This document shows positions 51,174 through 57,813 of a stretch of 64,000 bases of DNA, piece after piece. The position numbers and the translations under genes are program-made. The notes beneath the pieces were generated by a model. That model did no database searches. It was given only the letters and a program-made list of their open reading frames with translations, and was not told the origin of the DNA. How positions within the stretch are numbered: position 1 is the first letter of the stretch; each line of letters begins with the position of its first letter. This stretch comes from JACPYF01 sp947085845 (lineage in GTDB: Bacteria > Patescibacteriota > Saccharimonadia > Saccharimonadales > Saccharimonadaceae). The DNA lies in NCBI GenBank assembly GCA_947085845.1, contig CAMTXO010000002.1, positions 186,001 to 250,000 on the forward strand. The letters are read 5' to 3'.

Positions 51174-53030
51174 TTAATATAATGCGGCTTGTTTTGGCAG
51201 CACCGCACCTTTCAAAATTGAATCGATTTCTTTTTCTTCAATCGTTTCTTTTTCAAGTAATGCTTTTGTCAGCGCTTCGAGTGGTTCCGGGTTGTGTTTG
51301 AGAATTATCTCGGCACGTTTAGCAGACTCCTTGATAAGCTCGGCAACTTCAGCATCTATTTCACGAGCGGTTTCATCGCTGTATGGTCGATCTCTAACCA
51401 TTCGATCAAACATCATACCACCAGCATCTTCGTGAAATACTTGGTCACGTAACTTTGTACCCATTCCCTGTTCGATGATCATATTGCGAGCAATTTCTGT
51501 TGCTTTTTGTAAATCACTACCTGCACCTGTAGTTACCCTTTCGGTGCCGTATTTAAGCTTCTCCGCAACCCTCCCACCTAGTGCACGCGCCAACACATCT
51601 TTGAATTCAACAATCGAGGTATATTTTTTGTCTTCCGGAGGCAAGAACCATGTTACACCGCCAGTTCCACCGCGTGGAATGATTGTTACTTTGTGTACCG
51701 GGTCACTGTCTGGCAACACATGACCAACTACTGCGTGGCCAGCTTCGTGATAGGCGGTCATTTCTTTGTCGGCTTGACTCATGATGCTTGATTTTCGTTC
51801 TGGACCAATGGCTATTTTCTCAAAGGCCTCTGTCAAATCGTTATTCTGAATAGTCTTTCGGTTGTTACGAGCGGCAACAATTGCGGCTTCGTTAGCAATA
51901 TTTGCGAGATCTGCACCAGATGAGCCGACACTTTTTGCGGCTAGTGAGTTGATGTCAACACTGCTATCAACTGGCTTGTCTTTAAAGTGAACCTTTAGAA
52001 TTGCTTCGCGGTCTTCCCTCTCCGGCAAGCTAATCTGCACCCGTCGATCAAAACGACCAGGGCGTAGCAATGCAGGATCTAGTACGTCGGCGCGGTTCGT
52101 TGCGGCAATAACAATAACATTTGTACCTGTTTCGAAACCATCCATCTCTACCAGTATTTGGTTGAGGGTTTGCTCTCGCTCGTCGTGTCCGCCACCCATG
52201 CCGCTACCACGCTTACGTCCAACTGCATCTATTTCGTCAATAAAAATGATTGCGGGAGAGTTCTTTTTTGCCTTGGCAAAAAGATCACGTACACGTGAAG
52301 CACCTACACCAACAAACATTTCTACAAATTCAGAACCAGAAATACTGAAATAGGGGACACTTGCCTCGCCTGCGACAGCACGTGCGAGCATAGTTTTACC
52401 GGTTCCCGGAGGGCCAACTAGCAATACGCCTTTTGGTATTTTTGCACCAACTGACTGATATTTTTTAGGATGCTTTAGAAAGTCAACAACTTCGTATAAA
52501 TCTTCTTTTGCCTCACCATTTCCGGCTATATCGTCGAATTTTACTTTTTCTTTGTCGCTGCCATATAGTTTTGCCTTGCTGCGACCAAAGCCGAGGGCTT
52601 GGTTGCTTTGCCCTTGTGCCTGACGAAACATGAACCAAAATAGTCCACCTATTAGAAGGATTGGCAGCAGCAAAGAGGCGATATTCCAGATCGTTGAGCT
52701 AGTATTGCTTGGTTCTTTAACTTCAACTACCACATCAGCTTCATGACTAAGCCCTTGTTCATAGATAGAACTGCCTGTTTCTTTGTAGGATTTTTCGGTG
52801 GCTTCTTTCTTTCCGTCTGGAGTAACCTTTATATCATTGCCTTCGATCTGTATCTTTTTAATTTTACCCTCGTTAGCACGAGTAATGACATCTGAAAAAG
52901 GAACACTCTTTAATGTATCTCGTGGAGATGCCAAACCAATAAGTGTGAGCACAAAAAGGGTTAAAATAACCCAAAAAAGAGTATTCCGAATTATTACTCC
53001 CCACTGTTTCTTGTCTTGTTTTTTTACCAT
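51174..53030 (-). CDS. ftsH: ATP-dependent zinc metalloprotease FtsH
   Basis: Membrane-anchored AAA+ protease for quality control, 618 residues. Two membrane helices (about 13-33 and 116-135) enclose a small extracytoplasmic domain. AAA domain with Walker A GPPGTGKT at 206-213, Walker B FIDEID at 263-268 and the second region of homology TNRADVLDPALLRPGRFD; zinc site HEAGH at 428-432. Complete at the C-terminus. It heads the ftsH-murJ-lepA run. Confidence 0.98.
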   Translation of the reverse strand: MVKKQDKKQWGVIIRNTLFWVILTLFVLTLIGLASPRDTLKSVPFSDVITRANEGKIKKIQIEGNDIKVTPDGKKEATEKSYKETGSSIYEQGLSHEADVVVEVKEPSNTSSTIWNIASLLLPILLIGGLFWFMFRQAQGQSNQALGFGRSKAKLYGSDKEKVKFDDIAGNGEAKEDLYEVVDFLKHPKKYQSVGAKIPKGVLLVGPPGTGKTMLARAVAGEASVPYFSISGSEFVEMFVGVGASRVRDLFAKAKKNSPAIIFIDEIDAVGRKRGSGMGGGHDEREQTLNQILVEMDGFETGTNVIVIAATNRADVLDPALLRPGRFDRRVQISLPEREDREAILKVHFKDKPVDSSVDINSLAAKSVGSSGADLANIANEAAIVAARNNRKTIQNNDLTEAFEKIAIGPERKSSIMSQADKEMTAYHEAGHAVVGHVLPDSDPVHKVTIIPRGGTGGVTWFLPPEDKKYTSIVEFKDVLARALGGRVAEKLKYGTERVTTGAGSDLQKATEIARNMIIEQGMGTKLRDQVFHEDAGGMMFDRMVRDRPYSDETAREIDAEVAELIKESAKRAEIILKHNPEPLEALTKALLEKETIEEKEIDSILKGAVLPKQAALY

Positions 53031-53076
53031 AAACTAAGCTGCCATTTTCCCTTTCTACGCATATTTTTGACTAGTA

Positions 53077-53925
53077 TTATTTTAGCACGCCAGATATGGT
53101 TTTGTCTGTAAATAACAGGGTTTTTTCTTTTGTAATTTCGAACTTTGTTCCTGGCTTTGCAGTTTTGATAGCCATCAAGAGTCTCTTTGATTGTGGGCGA
53201 GTAAGTTGCAGCTGTGAGCGAAGTACTTCCAACGAGACACTAGTAGGCCACATTATAAAATTGTGTCTACGATCGGTAGCAAATTCAGTCGTGTGAGTAT
53301 CTATCTCATCTGCCAGATCACGCTGTGACTGATACAACTGCAGAAATTGTTGTCGCTGATTTTCGTTCATTTTTGTAACAATCTTGTGGCGAATTTCGTT
53401 TCGCAGATACTTGAGATCTTGGTTCGTACTATCCTCTACCCACCGCAAATCATTGTTTTTTGCATAATCTAAAATATCTGCCTTTGTCAGATCGAGTAGG
53501 GGTCGACCAATATATTTCGTATTTCTAAGTGAGCTAATACCTCGCCAACCAGTTCCACGGATCAAGTTAATTATGATGGTCTCTATGATGTCGTCGCTGT
53601 GATGTGCTGTGACTATTTTTAATGCATTGCGATTTTGTCGCAATTTTTTCAAAAAAGCATATCTAGCATCTCTAGCTTGTTCCTCGCTGGCATCTGGACC
53701 AAGGGCTGCTGCACCTAATTCAAATTCCAATCCATATTTTTCTGCAAGTGTTTTGACGAACATAGCGTCATTTGCTGACTCAGCTCGAATGCCGTGATCA
53801 AAATGAGCAACTACAAGCTTGATATTACCCTGTTTGCTAAGCAAATCCAGCAATGCCACAGAGTCTACTCCGCCAGATACGGCAACAATATATTCACCTT
53901 GTACTAATTTTTCTACTGTATTCAC
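53077..53925 (-). CDS. tilS: tRNA-Ile lysidine synthetase TilS (short form)
   Basis: Converts the wobble cytidine of tRNA-Ile(CAT) to lysidine so that it reads AUA. 282 residues. PP-loop VAVSGGVDSVALLDLL at 14-29, HFDHGIRAES near 41-50, TAHHSDDIIET near 106 and GWRGISSLR near 126. It keeps the N-terminal catalytic domain and a short second domain but lacks the large C-terminal domains of long-form enzymes. It lies upstream of ftsH with a 46-base gap. A candidate substrate tRNA is at 60070-60145. Confidence 0.95.
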   Translation of the reverse strand: MNTVEKLVQGEYIVAVSGGVDSVALLDLLSKQGNIKLVVAHFDHGIRAESANDAMFVKTLAEKYGLEFELGAAALGPDASEEQARDARYAFLKKLRQNRNALKIVTAHHSDDIIETIIINLIRGTGWRGISSLRNTKYIGRPLLDLTKADILDYAKNNDLRWVEDSTNQDLKYLRNEIRHKIVTKMNENQRQQFLQLYQSQRDLADEIDTHTTEFATDRRHNFIMWPTSVSLEVLRSQLQLTRPQSKRLLMAIKTAKPGTKFEITKEKTLLFTDKTISGVLK

Positions 53926-53948
53926 TGCTAACTATTATTCTTCGCTCT

Positions 53949-54116
53949 TTAAACCCTAATTTTTGTACCAACCCAAATACCAAATAAACCACCAACAAGT
54001 CCGCCAAGAATACTTAGACCTCCCAGGCCTGTAGGATCCCAGCCTGCCAGTATCGGTATATAGGCACCTAAAGTACCGAATATGCCCGCCATTAGTGTTA
54101 AGACCCCTTTACTCAT
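53949..54116 (-). CDS. Small glycine-rich membrane protein, 55 residues
   Basis: A short frame (MSKGVLTLMAGIFGTLGAYI to TKIRV) with two hydrophobic segments separated by AGWDPTGLGG and GxxxG-like spacing that favours helix packing. It is supported by TATACT 7 bases before the ATG, the pattern shared by many genes here, and by lying in an otherwise empty gap between tilS and a pilin gene. No family recognised. Confidence 0.6.
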   Translation of the reverse strand: MSKGVLTLMAGIFGTLGAYIPILAGWDPTGLGGLSILGGLVGGLFGIWVGTKIRV

Positions 54117-54123
54117 ACTAAAC

Positions 54124-54129
54124 AGTATA
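54124..54129 (-). promoter_or_regulatory. -10 box of the 55-residue protein gene
   Basis: TATACT on the minus strand, 7 bases from the ATG; no ribosome-binding site fits in between. Confidence 0.5.
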
Positions 54130-54131
54130 CT

Positions 54132-54746
54132 CTATGCGCCACTCGGCGGTGTTTCATTGCAACTTGTCACATTTGATACAGTGTACGAGTATTTATAATA
54201 ATCTCTGGTAGCAAGATATGGCGTTGGGTTATTGCCTCCGATATTAACTTGATTGCAGTAATAGAAATGTTGATTTGGCATCTCACGAAAACCAATCCGA
54301 CGATACATTAATGAATTTTGTGGTGATTCGAGCATATTCCAGGCACTAAGGAGATAGTTTACTCCGTCACTGGTATACATATAACATCCAGTTGTATTGC
54401 CGTTCACGCCCTTGTTGGTATTTGGGCTACTTTGTGGAAGTGTAGAGCTGAGGCTCGGGACCCAATCTGCTTGGCTCGATCCTACCGCACAATTGTCATC
54501 TGTCCTGGCGATATTGCTACTGCCCAGAGCTGATGCTCCGGTTGAAGGATATACGCCGTTGTCGGCATAATATAGCTCGATTTGCTTGTGGACATTTCTA
54601 ATATCGGTTGCAATATCTGTCGCTTTTGCACGAGACTGTATGCCGTTATATCCAATGATTATCAAAGCTGCAAGAATACCAATGATAACGATAACTACTA
54701 GTAGTTCTACAATTGTAAACCCTCTATTATTAGTCATAAAGCTCAT
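54132..54746 (-). CDS. Type IV pilin-like protein 3
   Basis: 204 residues. Leader of nine residues, then GFTIVELLVVIVIIGILA with the processing site and Glu5, then YNGIQSRAKATDIATDIRN and IELYYADNGVYPSTGA, shared in style with pilin 1. The C-terminal domain of about 120 residues contains four cysteines. TAAAAT lies 9 bases before the ATG. It lies beside the alpha/beta hydrolase and another pilin. Confidence 0.9.
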   Translation of the reverse strand: MSFMTNNRGFTIVELLVVIVIIGILAALIIIGYNGIQSRAKATDIATDIRNVHKQIELYYADNGVYPSTGASALGSSNIARTDDNCAVGSSQADWVPSLSSTLPQSSPNTNKGVNGNTTGCYMYTSDGVNYLLSAWNMLESPQNSLMYRRIGFREMPNQHFYYCNQVNIGGNNPTPYLATRDYYKYSYTVSNVTSCNETPPSGA

Positions 54747-54792
54747 GTTATGTCTATTTTATGTACTAGTTGAAAAATGCGCAACCTTGAGT

Positions 54793-55389
54793 CTACTCTT
54801 TTGCTAAGTGTTTAAGAAACAATAGCGGAACCAATGAAAAGATGGTTATACCGAGCACAATTGAAGGAACATGAAATAGGGTAGGGAGGATTGCTTTTTT
54901 TGCGCCGTCAACAAATGTATCTGTTATTACAACGGTCTCATCAAATAGGGGATGGATGCTTAGTATTCTCGCCCGCTCTTGTTTTGTAAGACTAGCAATA
55001 TTTTGATTAAGCGTGTTCATAGCTTCATGAAAGGCTGGATTTTTTAGATAGTAGTTTGCTCCAACGGCTTCGGGCCGACGAAGCTTTCCACAGATAAATG
55101 CGACACCTTGTATAACTTCTCCACGCCTACTATAGGCAGCAACCGCCATGCTTGCGCCTGCACTTACACCTACTAGCGATACCTTCTGTCCACTGATTTC
55201 ATGATGATCGATCAAAGCCAGTAGACGATCTAGCTTTTCAGAAAATGATTTTTTGTCAGTCCAGTTTGTTTGAAACAATATTGGTTCGACACCATATATC
55301 CTCCACCATGAGACAGCTCGTTTTTGAAATGCAACATTGCGATCGTTGAGTCCGGTAACATATATGACTGTGTGTTCTCGCCTACTCAT
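54793..55389 (-). CDS. Alpha/beta-hydrolase-like protein with C-terminal membrane helix
   Basis: About 198 residues. The nucleophile elbow GVSAGAS lies near residue 72 after a strand (KVSLV), an acidic candidate sits in ILSIHPLFDETVVITDTFVDG, and IHP may supply the histidine. A hydrophobic helix (ILPTLFHVPSIVLGITIFSLVPLLFL) ends the protein. Only a reduced cap is visible, so it is a minimal hydrolase; the substrate is unknown. The ATG at 55387-55389 is preferred over a GTG two codons upstream. It lies between two pilin genes. Confidence 0.72.
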   Translation of the reverse strand: MSRREHTVIYVTGLNDRNVAFQKRAVSWWRIYGVEPILFQTNWTDKKSFSEKLDRLLALIDHHEISGQKVSLVGVSAGASMAVAAYSRRGEVIQGVAFICGKLRRPEAVGANYYLKNPAFHEAMNTLNQNIASLTKQERARILSIHPLFDETVVITDTFVDGAKKAILPTLFHVPSIVLGITIFSLVPLLFLKHLAKE

Positions 55390-55417
55390 TTTCACTACTA
55401 TCTTTCTATTTAAATTT

Positions 55418-56035
55418 CTATAGATTGGTTGGATTTGGCAATGCCATCACACAAAATGTTCCGCCACTACTACCGGAATATGTTTCTGAATAACCACTTG
55501 CGGGAGGAGTTGATGAGAATGTGCCGTATGGACTAAAACTAAGAATTGGCTTAGCTGAACATTGCTGCTGATAGCCATCTAGCATATATATGAGATACCA
55601 GGAATGCGTCACCCCGTCTAATGTCCACCCAGTCGCAGTATATTGAAACCAAGCACCTATGCGTGTTGAAGGACCGATATAAGGTATTGCCTTTGTACTG
55701 GGGGTAGGTAGCTCTGCAGTATTTCCAAGATAGGGGCGTAGTAGGTTGTTCACGGTTGAGTTCTCGACGACACTTCCACCACCGCCACAGCCACTGGTAT
55801 ATGCCTCCCCTAGGCAAAAATTTGAGTTAGCTGGATATGCTCTATTGTCACTTGCATATTGGATCAGGGCTTTTTTGTACTGCTGAACAGTAGAGGTTGT
55901 TTGCGTATTCGAAGCTGTTCGGCGAATATTGCCATAAGTAATCATTATCAATGAAGCTAATATGCCAATGATAACGATAACGATTAAAAGTTCTACTATA
56001 GTAAACCCTTTTTGTAGGGCTGCCCGATTTCCCAT
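55418..56035 (-). CDS. Type IV pilin-like protein 4
   Basis: 205 residues from the ATG at 56033-56035 (MGNRAALQK then GFTIVELLIVIVIIGILA). The open frame extends upstream to 56137 but crosses a tRNA terminator, so the shorter start is right. After the pilin helix come NIRRTASNTQTTSTVQQYKK and a large Gly/Ser/Tyr-rich domain with four cysteines. A 13-base odd palindrome (56035-56047, TATCAT/ATGATA) covers the start and the -10-like TATCAT 6 bases upstream. Confidence 0.88.
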   Translation of the reverse strand: MGNRAALQKGFTIVELLIVIVIIGILASLIMITYGNIRRTASNTQTTSTVQQYKKALIQYASDNRAYPANSNFCLGEAYTSGCGGGGSVVENSTVNNLLRPYLGNTAELPTPSTKAIPYIGPSTRIGAWFQYTATGWTLDGVTHSWYLIYMLDGYQQQCSAKPILSFSPYGTFSSTPPASGYSETYSGSSGGTFCVMALPNPTNL

Positions 56036-56059
56036 ATCATAATGATAACGCTTTATACG

Positions 56060-56085
56060 AAAAAACCCAATCAATACTGATTGGG
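56060..56085 (-). terminator. Terminator of the tRNA-Ser/tRNA-Met transcript
   Basis: Perfect 8-bp stem (56066-56073 with 56078-56085) followed on the minus strand by six T. It lies after the duplicated tRNA 3' end. Confidence 0.85.
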
Positions 56086-56093
56086 TGATTTCG

Positions 56094-56112
56094 TGGTAGC
56101 AGCGACAAGGAT
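56094..56112 (-). repeat. 19-base copy of the tRNA-Met 3' end
   Basis: Identical to 56272-56290, the last 19 bases of tRNA-Met including CCA, in the same orientation and 178 bases away. The sequence before it does not fold as a tRNA, so it is a fragment and not a second gene. Confidence 0.9.
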
Positions 56113-56271
56113 ATCGGCTAAAGCCTCCTCCGATCAAGCTTTCTCGAAGTGAACTTCTGCGAGAGCTTTCGCTACGCGAACTTTGTGACTATTTTGAGCA
56201 AGCTCAAAAGTCACAAGTTGATAACCTGATAGCCAAATAAAATAGACCACCAATTGGTGATCAATTTTATT
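56113..56271 (-). other. Tandem hairpin array between tRNA-Met and its duplicated 3' end
   Basis: About 160 bases without an ORF, packed with inverted repeats: 56233-56274 (18 pairs around AATT, starting in the CCA of the tRNA), 56183-56216 (8 + 7 pairs with a 2-base bulge), 56168-56180 (TTCGC/GCGAA), 56136-56168 (13 pairs in three blocks) and 56113-56134 (ATCGG/CCGAT). Transcribed with the tRNAs. It could be a structured small RNA or the remnant of a tiny integrated element. Confidence 0.55.
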
Positions 56272-56348
56272 TGGTAGCAGCGACAAGGATTGAACTTGTG
56301 ACCTCAGGCTTATGAGTCCTGCGCTCTAACCAACTGAGCTACGCTGCC
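56272..56348 (-). tRNA. tRNA-Met (anticodon CAT), elongator type
   Basis: Cloverleaf with acceptor 56342-56348 against the 3' side, D-arm GCTCAGTTGGTTAGAGC, anticodon loop CTCATAA, T-arm CAAGTTCAATCCTTG and encoded CCA (56272-56274). The body resembles bacterial elongator tRNA-Met; the G1-T72 closing pair is a wobble. Follows tRNA-Ser in one transcript. Confidence 0.92.
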
Positions 56349-56351
56349 ACA

Positions 56352-56444
56352 TGGCGGAGGAGGAGGGATTCGAACCCTCGCACCAGGTTTCCCCGATCTA
56401 ACGATTTAGCAAACCGTCCCCTTAAGCCACTTGGGTACCCCTCC
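56352..56444 (-). tRNA. tRNA-Ser (anticodon GCT)
   Basis: 93-base class II tRNA with acceptor 56438-56444 paired to 56356-56362, long variable arm, anticodon loop TTGCTAA giving GCT, and encoded CCA (56352-56354). Discriminator G, as usual for tRNA-Ser. Confidence 0.96.
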
Positions 56445-56466
56445 ATGAAAGCTGTGCGCTTCAAAG

Positions 56467-56475
56467 ATTATACCA
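56467..56475 (-). promoter_or_regulatory. Extended -10 promoter of the tRNA-Ser/tRNA-Met unit
   Basis: TGG plus perfect TATAAT on the minus strand, about 22 bases before the mature 5' end of tRNA-Ser. Confidence 0.7.
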
Positions 56476-56514
56476 CATGCAATAGGGGTGGGGGAGTAGT
56501 CCCCTGCCGCTGCC

Positions 56515-56664
56515 CTACTCTTCGTCGTCTAGATCAGCGACTGCTTCGTGTCGACGTGAAATAAATCCTTGCAACTGATCGCTAGAGCGCGCTTCGTTCC
56601 AAGTATCTAGTGCCAATACCTCTGATAGAGTAACTGGTTCAATACCTTGTGCTGTTGTTTCCAT
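56515..56664 (-). CDS. Small acidic protein, 49 residues, unknown
   Basis: From the ATG at 56662-56664 the product is METTAQGIEPVTLSEVLALD and onward, ending in DLDDEE. The frame is open upstream to 56736, but a consensus TTGACA (56726-56731) lies there, so the longer start would precede transcription. The ribosome-binding site (AAAGGG) is 13-14 bases away, which is weak. No family recognised. Confidence 0.45.
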   Translation of the reverse strand: METTAQGIEPVTLSEVLALDTWNEARSSDQLQGFISRRHEAVADLDDEE

Positions 56665-56824
56665 TGCTTTTATTAACCCTTTTTGTTTTTGTTTGTTGGT
56701 TATGTCTATATTCGCATAAATTAGCTTAATTGTCAATATGATTATGGTTGTATTTTTGACTACCGTAAGCGTTTTATGATAGTCTATAGGGTGAAAACTC
56801 TATAAAAAGAAACATAACAAAAAA

Positions 56825-57529
56825 ATGATTAGTGCATCGCCTATTCTTGTCATCGCCTTCGCAGGTTTGCTGCATGCCAGCTTTCAACTTGGTGTAGCTT
56901 TGTTAACACTTCTCAGTGGTCATTCTTTGGGTGCGAATCGTTCATTCCGCAAACTAATGCGGCTTAATGTTGCATACCTACTTGGCGCGAGTGTTATCAC
57001 TGTGTTACTTTTTGCTGCCCTGGCATATATTGCTCTGGCGACAATTGGTGAAAATATACAAACTGCCTGGTTCATAGTTGCGCTGCTCAATATGGCTATA
57101 GGTGTTAGTGTTATGATATTTTATTATCGCCGAGAAAAAGGGACAGGGCTATGGATCCCCGACTCTATGGCGGAATATCTCAGCAAACGTGTTAAAAAAA
57201 CTGATCATACCGCCGAAGCATTTACCTTGGGAGCCGGCTCGATATTAGCAGAGACTCCATTTTTAATAGGTCCGTTTTCAGTTGCAGTGCTTTATACCTT
57301 GACGCTTGATGGTGCTCAGTTGCAACTTTTTAGCTTGCTCATTTATAGCTTGATCGCACTAGCTCCTCTACTTGCTATCGTTAGCCTGGTTGGTGCTGGT
57401 CACAAGATTAGTCATATTCAAAAGTGGCGCGAAGAGAACAAACTTTTCCTCCAGTACTGTGCAGGTTGTGGATTGGTTATTTTGGGTGCGTTTGTCTTGG
57501 TTGATAAATTCATAGGAGCAGGTGTATGA
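56825..57529 (+). CDS. Six-helix membrane protein with C-terminal CxxC, unknown
   Basis: 234 residues, about six membrane helices in two blocks (about 5-30, 45-75, 80-100; then 135-160, 165-190, 207-230) split by a basic loop (YYRREKGTGLW to SKRVKKTDH). The two halves start with similar GLLHASFQLGVALL and GSILAETPFLIGPFSV stretches, suggesting an internal repeat as in the LysE/CcdA-like superfamily, though no diagnostic motif is met. A CAGC motif sits at the start of the last helix, a possible redox pair. The ATP-cone gene overlaps its stop (ATGA). Confidence 0.72.
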   Translation: MISASPILVIAFAGLLHASFQLGVALLTLLSGHSLGANRSFRKLMRLNVAYLLGASVITVLLFAALAYIALATIGENIQTAWFIVALLNMAIGVSVMIFYYRREKGTGLWIPDSMAEYLSKRVKKTDHTAEAFTLGAGSILAETPFLIGPFSVAVLYTLTLDGAQLQLFSLLIYSLIALAPLLAIVSLVGAGHKISHIQKWREENKLFLQYCAGCGLVILGAFVLVDKFIGAGV

Positions 57530-57804
57530 ATTCATACGTAGTGAAGAGCGGTGGTCTGCATGAAAGTGAACTATTTGACCCGTTAAAATTGCACGGATCA
57601 CTCATGGCGGCCTGTTTGGCAGTCCGCGCACTTGAGGGTGAAGCTCATTTGGTTGCTCAAAAAATTACAGAAAAAGTAATTGACTGGCTAGAAACAAAGA
57701 CCGAAGTAACAAGTGAAGATGTGCGGCGAGTTGCAGCAAATAACCTACAGGTATACCAACCAGAAGCTGCATATATTTATGAAACATATAAAACAATGTT
57801 ATAA
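57526..57804 (+). CDS. Free-standing ATP-cone domain protein
   Basis: 92 residues covering a single ATP-cone (PF03477), the nucleotide-sensing module normally found at the N-terminus of ribonucleotide reductases and in NrdR. Matching features are the N-terminal VVKSGGLHESELFDPLKLHGSLMA-like strand-turn-helix (given here in part), the middle VAQKITEKVIDWL helix, and the C-terminal YQPEAAYIYETY segment. No catalytic domain or zinc ribbon is attached, and no reductase gene is in view. It overlaps the membrane-protein gene and lies 9 bases before the flavoprotein gene, suggesting nucleotide control of this unit. Confidence 0.82.
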   Translation: MNSYVVKSGGLHESELFDPLKLHGSLMAACLAVRALEGEAHLVAQKITEKVIDWLETKTEVTSEDVRRVAANNLQVYQPEAAYIYETYKTML

Positions 57805-57813
57805 GGAAAAAGA

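Noticed and set aside
56094..56170. Second complete tRNA-Met gene
   Set aside because: Only the last 19 bases match; no D-arm, anticodon arm or T-loop can be formed upstream of it.
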